Under the pieces are notes generated by a model, which did not search any database, had not been told where the DNA came from, and saw only the letters and a list, made by a program, of their open reading frames with translations. Source: Shimia sp047124445 (lineage in GTDB: Bacteria > Pseudomonadota > Alphaproteobacteria > Rhodobacterales > Rhodobacteraceae). Taken from it: a stretch of 64,000 nucleotides of DNA. The DNA is taken from assembly GCF_047124445.1 (NCBI RefSeq), contig NZ_CP138921.1:3410001-3474000 (forward strand). The letters are read 5' to 3'. Positions within the stretch are counted from its first letter, which is position 1. Every line of letters starts with the position of its first letter. A program made the translations under genes and the position numbers. Below, piece by piece: positions 51,300 through 59,717 of the stretch.

Positions 51300-51953
51300 A
51301 TGGGCCTGCGAATCAATGATGTTGTGCCAAATTTCACCGCCGAGACGGATCAGGGCACGATCACTTTTCACGACTGGATTGGCGATAGCTGGGCCATCCT
51401 GTTTTCTCACCCAAAAGACTTCACGCCGGTCTGCACCACCGAGTTTGGCGCGGTCGCGCAGCTTGCAGATGAGTGGCAGAAGCGCGGCACCAAAGTGATT
51501 GGTGTGTCCGTGGATGGTGTGGAAGACCACAAAGGCTGGAAGAAAGACATTGAGGCTTATGCGGGCACCGGCGCGGGCTTCCCGATCATTGCCGATGACG
51601 GTCTGGCTGTGTCCAAGGCCTTCGACATGCTGCCAGCCGAGGCGTATCTGCCAGATGGCCGTACCCCGGCGGACAGCGCCACCGTGCGATCGGTGTTCAT
51701 CATCGGCCCGGATAAGCAGTTGAAGCTGTCGATGACCTATCCGATGAACGTTGGTCGGAACTTTGCCGAGGTGCTGCGCGCGCTGGATGGTCTGCAGACC
51801 GCGGCAAAAGAGAACGTCGCGACGCCTGCGAACTGGACCCCAGGTGGCGATGTTGTGATCCCGGTCGCGGTGAGCGATGAGGACGCGAAAGCGAAATACG
51901 GTGAGTTCACCACCCATTTCCCATACCTGCGCACCACCAAGCTGCCAGGCTAA
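51300..51953 (+). CDS. 1-Cys peroxiredoxin (Prx6 type)
   Basis: The 217-residue product starts MGLRINDVVPNFTAET and has the peroxidatic Cys45 in HPKDFTPVCTTE, the only cysteine of the protein, so it uses an outside thiol to regenerate. The C-terminal dimer domain (NWTPGGDVVIPVAVSDEDAKAKY and PYLRTT) fits the Prx6 subgroup. It reduces hydrogen peroxide and organic peroxides in the cytoplasm. GAGGGAG lies before ATG 51300; the frame is open from 51243. Confidence 0.95.
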   Translation: MGLRINDVVPNFTAETDQGTITFHDWIGDSWAILFSHPKDFTPVCTTEFGAVAQLADEWQKRGTKVIGVSVDGVEDHKGWKKDIEAYAGTGAGFPIIADDGLAVSKAFDMLPAEAYLPDGRTPADSATVRSVFIIGPDKQLKLSMTYPMNVGRNFAEVLRALDGLQTAAKENVATPANWTPGGDVVIPVAVSDEDAKAKYGEFTTHFPYLRTTKLPG

Positions 51954-51986
51954 GTTCCGGTCCCAATTACCGGATTGGACATTTTG

Positions 51987-52021
51987 AAAGCGCGCTGGGT
52001 TTCCCGGCGCGCTTTTCTTTT
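51987..52021 (+). terminator. Rho-independent terminator after peroxiredoxin
   Basis: AAAGCGCGCTGGG and CCCGGCGCGCTTT pair over 13 bp (one T-G) around a TTT loop and end in TTTCTTTT, 33 bases after the stop. Confidence 0.88.
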
Positions 52022-52122
52022 AGCCGGTGAGCGCGATCTGACGTTTGGTAATTTTGCCGCGCAAACTAATTCCTCCTGCGAAATTAAGCGGCTGGAAACT
52101 GTTTTGTCCGAAGAAGGGCAGG

Positions 52123-52434
52123 ATGACCCAACGCGTGCAATATCTCCCGGCGATTCTCGCTGTTGTCTTTTGCCTCACCGTGACCCCGGTTTTGGCAATT
52201 GTCAGCGCCCCTGTGAAAGCAGGTGGGCCGGTTTTGGTTGTCGCGCGGCCGGGGACAGACCTGACAGAACTCGTAGAGGCATCCGGCGGACATGTCGTGG
52301 GCGTGACACAAGCCCCGCTCGCTGTGATGGGGGCGTCAGAAAGCGAAGACTTTGAACAGAGACTGAAACGGAATGGAGCCTGGGCCATTCTGGACGGCGA
52401 AGCGCTGGCCTGGCTGTGTGGTGATACGATATGA
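52123..52434 (+). CDS. Small secreted protein coupled to a chemoreceptor gene
   Basis: The 103-residue product has a signal peptide or anchor (VQYLPAILAVVFCLTVTPVLA) and then a compact domain, GGPVLVVARPGTDLTELVEASGGHVVG, with repeated beta-alpha units, ending in AWLCGDTI. Not recognised. ATG 52123 follows AGGGCAGG; the frame is open from 52045. Its last codon overlaps the chemoreceptor start (ATGA), so the two proteins are made together. It may sense or deliver a signal in the periplasm; that is inference. Confidence 0.6.
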   Translation: MTQRVQYLPAILAVVFCLTVTPVLAIVSAPVKAGGPVLVVARPGTDLTELVEASGGHVVGVTQAPLAVMGASESEDFEQRLKRNGAWAILDGEALAWLCGDTI

Positions 52435-54020
52435 CAGAAGATCTCAAATTGACGAAAGCCCGTCAGACGGGTGTGAAAGTTTTGGCCATAGTGGCGGCGG
52501 TTCTTGGCGCTGCGGCGGCAACAATTGCATTTATGCGGGGCGGTCAGGTTGTGATGATCGGTGCCTCCGCCGGTGCCTTTGCCGCTTTGGCGTTTTATGC
52601 TTTTCGTTTGGGCGGCAATCTTGCGGCGCGAGTGAGCGTGACCGTGGCCGTGATTGGCCAGATTGCCTTGATCCTCGCGTCTATGGCGGGGCACGCATGG
52701 CAACTTGACGTGCATATGGTGTTCTTTGCTGCGTTGGCGATGCTGACGCTGATGACTTGTCCGATAGCTTTGCTTGTTGGGGCTGGCGTGACGGCTGTGC
52801 ACCACCTGGCGCTGACGTTTTTCTGGCCGTCAATGGTGTATCCGTCGGTGGATTTGATGGAAAACATTGGCCGCACAGTGTTGCACGCTGTTGTTGTGAT
52901 TGCGGAAACCGGCATTTTGCTGACCTCGGTGATGACCACGCTGCGTCAGATGAATGAGCGCAACAAAGAGCAAGCTGTGCTGTCTGAGACGATGGATGCG
53001 TTGAAAGGCGAGAAAGCGGGCATTGAAGCACGCCAGAAGGCGCAGGCGGACGTTGTGGAAACACTGCACGAACGTCTGACACGGATTGCAGGCGGCAATC
53101 TTGACGCTTCTATCAATCATTCTTTCGATAAGAGCTACGAGGCGCTGCGCAAGAGTTTCAATGATGCGGTGAAGTCCCTGAGTGGCATTGTGACCTCCGT
53201 GACCTCGGTGTCGAGTCAGATCGAAGTGGACAGCCGCGAGTTGTCTGAGGTGTCCAACAGTGTGGCGCACAGCACCGAGAAACAAGCGGGGGCGCTGCAG
53301 GGCGTGACCGATGCGGTGGAGCAGATTGCCGATGCGATGAACGGCGCTGTGGCGAAGGCGAAATCCACCCAGGAGCGGTTTGACAACACTCGCAACATGA
53401 CCAGCAATGGCGCGGAAGTGGTGCGTCAGGCCGTGAGTACCATGGACGAAATCGAGGCGTCGTCTGCGCAGATTGACCATGTGGTGACGTTGATCGAAGA
53501 CATCGCCTTCCAGACCAACCTGTTGGCGTTGAACGCTGGTGTGGAAGCGGCGCGGGCCGGTGAAGCTGGCGCTGGTTTTGCAATTGTGGCCTCAGAGGTG
53601 CGCGAATTGGCGCATCGCTCAGCCGAAGCAGCGCAGAACATCAATACCTTGATTTCAGAAAGCAACGGCCATGTGACCAATGGTGTGGCGCTGGTGCGTC
53701 AGGTGGGCGAAGCGCTGGAGGCGATCCTGGGCGACGTAAACCAAGTGTCCGGCAATGTTGCGGAAATCTCGGATGTGTCCAGTGAACAGGCGCAGTCGGT
53801 AGAGAAAATTCGCGGCAGCATGCAGACGATTGGTAGTGAGACACAAGCCAATGCGGCGCGGGCGGAAGAAGCCTCCGCAGCGACCTCCAGTCTGGATATG
53901 GCGGTGGATCGTTTGGTAGACGCCTTGGCTGGTTTCCGGGTGGCTGCGGTCGCGCCGCAGACCGGTGATGTCGAGATGTTTGACGAAGATGGCGATGATG
54001 AGGCCTGGGCCGCCGCCTGA
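52431..54020 (+). CDS. Methyl-accepting chemotaxis protein with polytopic membrane sensor
   Basis: The 529-residue product has about six transmembrane helices in its first 165 residues and no sizeable periplasmic domain. A HAMP-like helix (ERLTRIAGGNLDASINHSF near 215) leads to the long signalling coiled coil. The hairpin tip, near residue 360, reads DIAFQTNLLALNAGVEAARAGE followed by GFAIVASEVRELAHRS, the CheA/CheW contact site. The C-terminus is acidic without a CheR pentapeptide. A membrane-embedded or membrane-potential type of sensing is possible. It is coupled to the small secreted protein upstream. Confidence 0.92.
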   Translation: MTEDLKLTKARQTGVKVLAIVAAVLGAAAATIAFMRGGQVVMIGASAGAFAALAFYAFRLGGNLAARVSVTVAVIGQIALILASMAGHAWQLDVHMVFFAALAMLTLMTCPIALLVGAGVTAVHHLALTFFWPSMVYPSVDLMENIGRTVLHAVVVIAETGILLTSVMTTLRQMNERNKEQAVLSETMDALKGEKAGIEARQKAQADVVETLHERLTRIAGGNLDASINHSFDKSYEALRKSFNDAVKSLSGIVTSVTSVSSQIEVDSRELSEVSNSVAHSTEKQAGALQGVTDAVEQIADAMNGAVAKAKSTQERFDNTRNMTSNGAEVVRQAVSTMDEIEASSAQIDHVVTLIEDIAFQTNLLALNAGVEAARAGEAGAGFAIVASEVRELAHRSAEAAQNINTLISESNGHVTNGVALVRQVGEALEAILGDVNQVSGNVAEISDVSSEQAQSVEKIRGSMQTIGSETQANAARAEEASAATSSLDMAVDRLVDALAGFRVAAVAPQTGDVEMFDEDGDDEAWAAA

Positions 54021-54041
54021 TCTGGTCAGATGTAGAAAAAG

Positions 54042-54076
54042 AAAAGCGCCGGTGGGGAATCTCCGGCGCTTTTTTG
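54042..54076. terminator. Terminator between chemoreceptor and ALDH16 genes
   Basis: AAAAGCGCCGG and CCGGCGCTTTT form an 11-bp stem around a 10-base loop, followed by TT on the plus strand. The flanking A-run lets it work for the convergent gene too. Confidence 0.85.
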
Positions 54077-54092
54077 TTGGTTTGGCGTAGGT

Positions 54093-56438
54093 TTATTCGC
54101 CGTAAGGCACCCAGATGTTTTTGACTTCGGTTGCCGCTTGCAGGAAGTCGCGGCCTTCGCCTTCGGCCCCCATCCAGTCGCGTGCGAGGCCGTTGTTGAC
54201 CCAGGTACGCTTGAGGTTGCCCGCGCTGGCGCGTTCGATCTTCGCAGACACATCGCTGGAGGAGAATGACCAGACGGCGTCGACATCAAGGTGTCCTGCA
54301 AGCGGGCCAGCCAGTTCGGCGTGGGATCCGGTGAGGATGTTGACCACACCAGCCGGCACGTCGGAGGTTTCGAGCACCTGGTAGAAGTCGGTGGCGGCCA
54401 GAGGGAAGGCTTCCGAGGCGACCAGCACAGCGCGGTTGCCCATGGCAATGGCGGGCGCCATGGCGGAGATCAGGCCCAGAAGCGGCGCGTCGTCGGCACA
54501 GAGTGCGCCAATCACGCCGACCGGTTCCTTCATTGCTAGCGCTACGCCGCGGATCGGCACACCATGTGCCTGGCCGTCATATTTGTCAGCCCAGGCGGCG
54601 TAGGTGAAGAGGCGGCGGATCGAGGTTTCGACCTCTGCAGCGCCGGTTTTTCCGCCGGTCAGAAGGTTCACGCGGGTTGCAAACTCGTCTTTACGGGCGG
54701 AGAGGTTCTCCGCGATGTAGTAGAGGATTTGCGCGCGCAGGTGGCCTGTGGTGCCGGACCAGCTTTTGGCAGCATGCGCAGCCTCAACCGCGTTGCGCAC
54801 GTCTTTGCGGTTGGCAATCGGCGCTTGGCCGAGCAGGGCACCGGATTTGCTGTAGATGTTCTGGCTGTAGCCGCCGTCGGGACGGGCTTGCTTGCCGCCG
54901 ACGTAGAGTTTTGGTGTGCGGTCCAGTGGATCGGTTGGGCCTTTGTCACCGGTGAAGGCTTCGACAGGCTTAAGCGCTTTCGGCGCACCTTTGGGTTTGG
55001 TGTAGGCCGCCAAACCTTCCCAGCCGCCTTCACGGCCGTAGCCGCTTTCGCGCACACCGCCAAAGCCGGCAGCGGCGTCAAACAGGTTGGTGGCGTTGAC
55101 CCAAACCACACCGGCAACCAGTTTTGGCGCGATGTCCAGCGCGAGGTTCACGTTCTCGGTCCAGAGCGTCGCGGCCAAGCCGTAGCGGGTGTTGTTCGCC
55201 AGCGCGACCGCCTCGGAAGGCGTGCGGAAGGTGGTGGAGACCAAAACAGGACCGAAGATCTCTTCCTGCATCAGCTTGGAAGACGGCGCGAGGCCGGTGA
55301 TCAGGGTTGGCGGGTAGAAGCAGCCCTCAGCTGGCATCTCGATGGGGGCGTGGTAGGTTTCGCCCTCGGTGTTGTTCGCGACCATCTCGGTGATGGTGTT
55401 GAGTTGCACCGGATCAACCACGGCGCCAACGTCGATGCATTTGTCCAGCGGGTTGCCGATGCGCAGTCCGTCCATGCGGGCCTTGAGTTTGCGGTGGAAG
55501 GTTTCGGCGATGCCTTCCTGCACCAGGAGGCGGGAGCCGGCGCAGCAGACCTGGCCTTGGTTGAACCAGATAGCGTCGACCAGACCTTCGATGGCGCTAT
55601 CGATGTCGGCGTCTTCAAAGACGATATAAGGCGACTTGCCGCCCAGCTCCAAAGTCAGCGACTTGCCGGAGCCCGCTGTGGCTTCGCGGATGCGTTTGCC
55701 CACTTCGGTGGAGCCGGTGAAGGCGACCTTGTTGATGTCTTCATGCGCGGTGATCATTTCGCCTGCTGTGCCGTCGCCGGTGACGATGTTCACCACACCG
55801 GCGGGCAGGCCTGCTTGCTGACAGATGTCGGCAAAGGCCATGGCGGTGAGAGAGGTGTATTCGGCAGGCTTCAGCACAACCGTGTTGCCCATCGCCAAGG
55901 CAGGCGCCACTTTCCATGCCAGCATCAACAGCGGGAAGTTCCATGGGATGATCTGACCGCAAACACCAAGCGCTTGTGCGTTGGGCAGTTCTGCTTCCAT
56001 CAGCTGTGCCATGCCTGCGTGGTAGTAGAAATGGCGCTGCACCAGAGGGATGTCGATGTCGCGGCTTTCGCGGATCGGCTTGCCGTTGTCTAGTGTCTCC
56101 AGAACCGCAAACAGACGGCTGTGTTTTTGCAGAAGGCGGGCGATGGCGTAGAGGTATTTGGCGCGACCGTGACCGCCCAGACCTTCCCATTTGGCTTGGG
56201 CTTTGCGTGCGGCTTTGACGGCGGCGTTGACCTCGTCCTGAGATGCCTGTGTCAGATCAGCGAGGGTCTCGCCGTTGGCGGGGTTCTTGGACTGGAAGTC
56301 CTTGCGTGGTGTGGTCCAGTCACCGTCGATGAAGTGACCAAAGGCCGCGCCTTGATCGACAATCCAGGCCAACGCATCTGCGGCGCTTTCGGGGGCGGGG
56401 CCGTAATCCATGGTTTCGAAGATCTCTTTAACGGTCAT
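54093..56438 (-). CDS. ALDH16-type aldehyde dehydrogenase with a second, inactive ALDH domain
   Basis: The 781-residue product joins a complete ALDH domain (residues 35-490; catalytic Cys298 in NQGQVCCAGSR, Glu264 in LELGGKSPY) to a second ALDH-like domain (510-781) that lacks the Cys loop and the Glu. Between them a PDG-GGYSQ linker follows LYVGGKQARP. This matches ALDH16, whose bacterial form from Loktanella has been solved as a two-domain dimer and is active, in contrast to the human one, which has lost its Cys. The substrate is uncertain. It is downstream of deoC and a tiny gene on the same strand; acetaldehyde from deoxyribose-phosphate cleavage is a plausible substrate, by inference. 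Confidence 0.92.
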   Translation of the reverse strand: MTVKEIFETMDYGPAPESAADALAWIVDQGAAFGHFIDGDWTTPRKDFQSKNPANGETLADLTQASQDEVNAAVKAARKAQAKWEGLGGHGRAKYLYAIARLLQKHSRLFAVLETLDNGKPIRESRDIDIPLVQRHFYYHAGMAQLMEAELPNAQALGVCGQIIPWNFPLLMLAWKVAPALAMGNTVVLKPAEYTSLTAMAFADICQQAGLPAGVVNIVTGDGTAGEMITAHEDINKVAFTGSTEVGKRIREATAGSGKSLTLELGGKSPYIVFEDADIDSAIEGLVDAIWFNQGQVCCAGSRLLVQEGIAETFHRKLKARMDGLRIGNPLDKCIDVGAVVDPVQLNTITEMVANNTEGETYHAPIEMPAEGCFYPPTLITGLAPSSKLMQEEIFGPVLVSTTFRTPSEAVALANNTRYGLAATLWTENVNLALDIAPKLVAGVVWVNATNLFDAAAGFGGVRESGYGREGGWEGLAAYTKPKGAPKALKPVEAFTGDKGPTDPLDRTPKLYVGGKQARPDGGYSQNIYSKSGALLGQAPIANRKDVRNAVEAAHAAKSWSGTTGHLRAQILYYIAENLSARKDEFATRVNLLTGGKTGAAEVETSIRRLFTYAAWADKYDGQAHGVPIRGVALAMKEPVGVIGALCADDAPLLGLISAMAPAIAMGNRAVLVASEAFPLAATDFYQVLETSDVPAGVVNILTGSHAELAGPLAGHLDVDAVWSFSSSDVSAKIERASAGNLKRTWVNNGLARDWMGAEGEGRDFLQAATEVKNIWVPYGE

Positions 56439-56449
56439 GTGTCTTCCCC

Positions 56450-56743
56450 TTACGAGGTTATCTTGTGAAGTGCGGCCTGCAACGCGTCGGCTGGCACTGT
56501 TTCGCTATGTAAAATGCCGGCCATGACGGCTTCGGCAATTTGGGCGGTGGTTTTGTCGAGCAGCTCCGGCTGTGTGTGCGCGTACTCAAACGCCTCTTGA
56601 AGAAAGTCCGCAAGCCGGGCTTCCAGGCGCGCGCTGGAGAGGTGGTCGTCGCAGCGGGCGACCCAAGTGCGTTGGGACCACACCTTCATGCGCAGAAGGT
56701 GCTGATCCGGCACAGGGGCGTTGGTGTCTGCGGTTGCGCTCAC
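56450..56743 (-). CDS. Small helical protein between deoC and ALDH16 genes
   Basis: The 97-residue product is largely helical and soluble: RLEARLADFLQEAFEYAHTQPELLDKTTAQIAEAVMAGIL and a final helix ALQAALHKITS. GTG 56743 has AAGGAC upstream. No family was recognised. It starts 11 bases after the deoC stop and ends 12 bases before the ALDH16 start, so it belongs to the same transcript and may be an assembly or regulatory partner of one of its neighbours. Confidence 0.7.
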   Translation of the reverse strand: MSATADTNAPVPDQHLLRMKVWSQRTWVARCDDHLSSARLEARLADFLQEAFEYAHTQPELLDKTTAQIAEAVMAGILHSETVPADALQAALHKITS

Positions 56744-56753
56744 CGGACTGTCC

Positions 56754-57746
56754 TTACGCCATCGCGTGGCGGTAGCTGGCCGAATACTGGCCGGTGACGT
56801 GGTGCTCTAGCTGGCGTTCGATGTCGCCCAAGAGGGAGGATGCGCCAAAGCGGAACAGGTCCGGTTGCAGCCAGCGATCGCCCAACTCGTCTTTGATCAG
56901 CGACAGATAGACCAGCGCGTCTTTGGCTTTGGAGATGCCGCCAGCCGGTTTGTAGCCGACCCGGAAGCCCGTGCGGTCATAGTAGTCGCGAATGGCGCGG
57001 ATCATCACCAGAGACACAGGCAGGGTGGCGTTGACGCTCTCCTTGCCGGTGGATGTTTTGATGAAGTCAGCCCCTGCCATCATGCACACCAGAGAGGCGC
57101 GGGCGACGTTGCGCAGGGTGCCCAACTCACCGGTGGCCAGAATGGCTTTGACGTGGGCGTCTCCGCAGGCTTCGCGCATCTCTTTCATTTCGTCATAGAG
57201 CGCCTGCCAATTGCCTTGCAGCACGTGGCGGCGGGTGATGACGATGTCGATTTCTTCCGCACCCGCTTTCACGCTTTCACCAATTTCGGCGATGCGCAAG
57301 TGATACGGGGAAAGGCCCGCAGGGAAGCCGGTGGACACGGCGGCCACAGGAATGCCGCTACCTTTCAGTGAGGACACGGCGGTTTCGATCATGTCGTGAT
57401 AGACACAGACCGCGCCGGTGGTCAGGCCAGTCATATCCAGCGCGTCCAGAATGTCGGCGCGGACCGGCTGTTTGGCTTTCGCGCAGAGACGCTCCACGCG
57501 GCCTTCGCTGTCATCGCCGGACAGGGTGGTCAGGTCGATTAGCGAAATCGCCTTGCACAGCCAGGCGGCCTGATAGTCCTTTTTGACCGAGCGGCGGCCC
57601 GGCAAGGTCTTGGCGCGGCGTTCGATGGCCGAGGTGTTGGCCTGCGCGGTGCGAACCCAATCAAGGTCCAGCGCCATCCCGGGGTTGCGCGGTTCCAGCG
57701 CAGTGGGCAGCTGATGCCCTTCGGCAGTCGTGGTGGGCGTGTGCAT
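56754..57746 (-). CDS. deoC: Deoxyribose-phosphate aldolase
   Basis: The 330-residue product has the class I aldolase core: the Schiff-base lysine in ADFIKTSTGKESVNATLP and the GFRVGYKPAGGISKAKDAL strand with the second Lys. It cleaves 2-deoxyribose-5-phosphate to glyceraldehyde-3-phosphate and acetaldehyde. It is longer than E. coli DeoC (259), with about 70 more N-terminal residues (PTTTAEGHQLPTALEPRNPG). ATG 57746 follows AGGA; the frame is open to 57842. Nucleoside salvage is the expected pathway. Confidence 0.93.
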   Translation of the reverse strand: MHTPTTTAEGHQLPTALEPRNPGMALDLDWVRTAQANTSAIERRAKTLPGRRSVKKDYQAAWLCKAISLIDLTTLSGDDSEGRVERLCAKAKQPVRADILDALDMTGLTTGAVCVYHDMIETAVSSLKGSGIPVAAVSTGFPAGLSPYHLRIAEIGESVKAGAEEIDIVITRRHVLQGNWQALYDEMKEMREACGDAHVKAILATGELGTLRNVARASLVCMMAGADFIKTSTGKESVNATLPVSLVMIRAIRDYYDRTGFRVGYKPAGGISKAKDALVYLSLIKDELGDRWLQPDLFRFGASSLLGDIERQLEHHVTGQYSASYRHAMA

Positions 57747-57858
57747 CGATCCATCCTGTTGCGGAAAACAGGGATCAAAATGCCTCAGAAATATGGGCCT
57801 TGGCAAGTCGCAGAACGACACGTCAGCTACTTTTTTGACCATTTAGTCAACAAAAATA

Positions 57859-57873
57859 TGAGAATAAGTCGCA
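57859..57873. promoter_or_regulatory. Fur-family box 1 before the metal transporter
   Basis: TGAGAATAAGTCGCA is a degenerate 7-1-7 dyad of Fur-family type (half sites TGAGAAT and TGCGACT). Together with the second box it makes a larger inverted repeat around the -35 region. A manganese-sensing Mur or a zinc-sensing Zur could bind it; Mur is favoured by the transporter type. Confidence 0.5.
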
Positions 57874-57879
57874 ATTGCG

Positions 57880-57908
57880 TTGACACTCTTGCGAATGGTT
57901 CTCATATT
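57880..57908 (+). promoter_or_regulatory. Sigma-70-like promoter of the metal transporter
   Basis: TTGACA (57880-57885) and CATATT (57903-57908) are separated by 17 bases. The second Fur-family box lies in the spacer and covers the -10, so a metal-bound repressor would block RNA polymerase. The start codon is 28 bases downstream. Confidence 0.6.
57890..57904. promoter_or_regulatory. Fur-family box 2 before the metal transporter
   Basis: TGCGAATGGTTCTCA is a 7-1-7 dyad (half sites TGCGAAT and TGAGAAC), a near mirror image of box 1. It overlaps the promoter spacer and reaches the -10. Confidence 0.6.
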
Positions 57909-57935
57909 CAAGTGGAAGCAATGCACAGGTGACCT

Positions 57936-58898
57936 ATGCGATTCTCTCGTCGAGATTTTATTGTGGCAACGGCGGCGGCCGGTTTGAGCAGCGCCACACC
58001 TGCATTTGCAGGCGGCAAATTGCAGGTTGTGGCCACCACCGGCATGATCGCAGACACAGCGCGGCGCATTGGTGGCGATGCGGTTGAGGTAAAAGGTCTA
58101 ATGGGCGCGGGCGTGGATCCGCATGCCTACCGTCAGACGCGCACAGATATTGTTGCCATGACCAAAGCCGATCTGGTGCTGTGGCATGGGCTGTATCTGG
58201 AAGCGCAGATGGAAGACTTTTTCCATAAACTGGAAAAGCGCGGCACCGTTGTGGCGGTGACGGATACGCTGCCACGCGATTTATTGCGCGGGCATGATGA
58301 TTATGCCGACAAGTTTGACCCGCATGTGTGGATGGACCCGCGCCTTTGGGTGTTTGTGACCGAACGCGTGCGTGACGCGCTGATCGAGAAAATGCCGGAA
58401 GCCGAGGCGCAGTTTGTCGTCAACGCGGAGGCTTTCCTCGCAGAGTTGTCTGATCTGAGCGTCTATGCGGAAAAATCGCTGACCACAGTGCCGGAAGAGG
58501 CGCGCATTCTGCTGACAGCGCATGATGCCTTTGGCTACTTTGGCGCGGCTTATGGTTTTTCGGTTCTGGGGGTGCAGGGTATTTCCACCGAGAGCGAAGC
58601 TGGCCTCAACCGGATCAGTAGCTTGGTGGACACATTGATCGAACGCGACATCAAAGCCGTATTTGTAGAGAGCTCCGTGTCAGACCGCACCGTGCGGGCG
58701 CTTGTTGAAGGCGCGGCCGCGAAGGGCCATGAGGTGGCAATTGGCGGCGAGCTGTTCTCGGATGCGATGGGGCCTGATGGCACCTATGAGGGCACCTATG
58801 TGGGCATGATTGACCACAATATCACCGTGATCAGCGACGCGCTGGGCGGGGATGTGCCGGAACGCGGTATGAAAAATCGCCTGTCGGCGGGATCGTAA
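57936..58898 (+). CDS. Manganese/zinc-type ABC transporter substrate-binding protein
   Basis: The 320-residue product has a Tat-like signal (SRRDFIVATAAAGL followed by TPAFA) and the cluster A-I metal-binding fold of TroA/MntC/SitA. Metal ligands are His in GVDPHAYRQTRTD and in FDPHVWMDP, with Glu in the VFVESSVSD segment and Asp in MIDHN. Tat export of a metal-binding lipoprotein-like subunit is uncommon. The metal is probably Mn, perhaps Fe or Zn. Two Fur-family boxes control it. It heads a four-gene operon. Confidence 0.9.
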   Translation: MRFSRRDFIVATAAAGLSSATPAFAGGKLQVVATTGMIADTARRIGGDAVEVKGLMGAGVDPHAYRQTRTDIVAMTKADLVLWHGLYLEAQMEDFFHKLEKRGTVVAVTDTLPRDLLRGHDDYADKFDPHVWMDPRLWVFVTERVRDALIEKMPEAEAQFVVNAEAFLAELSDLSVYAEKSLTTVPEEARILLTAHDAFGYFGAAYGFSVLGVQGISTESEAGLNRISSLVDTLIERDIKAVFVESSVSDRTVRALVEGAAAKGHEVAIGGELFSDAMGPDGTYEGTYVGMIDHNITVISDALGGDVPERGMKNRLSAGS

Positions 58899-58908
58899 GG
58901 ATTAAGCT

Positions 58909-59715
58909 ATGAGCCTGGAATTGGCAGCAAACATGGGCGCAGCGCCCAAAGCGGAAATCCCGGCGGACAGCCCGTTGGCGATCCGGGGCATGACAGTGTC
59001 ATACGGGCAAAAGCCGGTGGTGTTCTCGGTGGACATGACCGTGGCCGAAGGCTCGATGACTGCGATCATTGGGCCAAATGGTGCAGGTAAGTCGACCCTT
59101 CTCAAAGCCGCGCTGGGCATTGTACAGCCGCTGGCTGGTCAGGCGTTGGTTTATGGTAAACCCTTGAAAGTGGCGCGCCATCGCATCGCCTATGTGCCGC
59201 AACGCGCCAGTGTGGATTGGGATTTCCCGACCCGCGTGATCGATGTGGTGCTGATGGGGCTCTATCGCGAGTTGGGCCTGCTGCGCCGCATCCGTCCGCA
59301 CCACATTGAAAAGGCGCGGGCGTGTCTGGAGCGCGTGGGCATGACCGATTTTGCCGATCGCCAGATCGGGCAGCTTTCCGGGGGGCAGCAACAACGCGTG
59401 TTCCTGGCTCGGGCACTGGCACAGGAGGCGGATTTGTATCTGCTGGATGAACCTTTTGCCGGTGTCGATGCAGCCACAGAAAAAGCCATCATCGATGTGC
59501 TCAAATCGCTGCGTTCTGAGGGCAAAACCGTTGTGGCGGTGCATCACGACCTGACAACGGTGCGCAGTTATTTTGACCGGGTGTTCCTGATCAACACACG
59601 CAAGATGGCGGAAGGCACGGTGGATGAGGCGTTCACGTCAGAAAACTTGAACCAGACTTACGGTGGGCGGTTGGCGACAGGCCAGATCGACCAGCTGGAG
59701 CTGGCGGCGGGCTAA
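58909..59715 (+). CDS. Manganese/zinc-type ABC transporter ATP-binding protein
   Basis: The 268-residue product has Walker A GPNGAGKST, the signature LSGGQQQRVFLARAL and Walker B LYLLDEPFAGVD, with the H-loop in VAVHHDLTTV. The segment YVPQRASVDWDFPTRVIDVV is typical of the MntB/SitB/TroB group. A 26-residue N-terminal extension (from MSLELAANMGAAPKAE) precedes the nucleotide-binding domain. It lies 10 bases after the binding-protein gene. Confidence 0.93.
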   Translation: MSLELAANMGAAPKAEIPADSPLAIRGMTVSYGQKPVVFSVDMTVAEGSMTAIIGPNGAGKSTLLKAALGIVQPLAGQALVYGKPLKVARHRIAYVPQRASVDWDFPTRVIDVVLMGLYRELGLLRRIRPHHIEKARACLERVGMTDFADRQIGQLSGGQQQRVFLARALAQEADLYLLDEPFAGVDAATEKAIIDVLKSLRSEGKTVVAVHHDLTTVRSYFDRVFLINTRKMAEGTVDEAFTSENLNQTYGGRLATGQIDQLELAAG

Positions 59716-59717
59716 CC

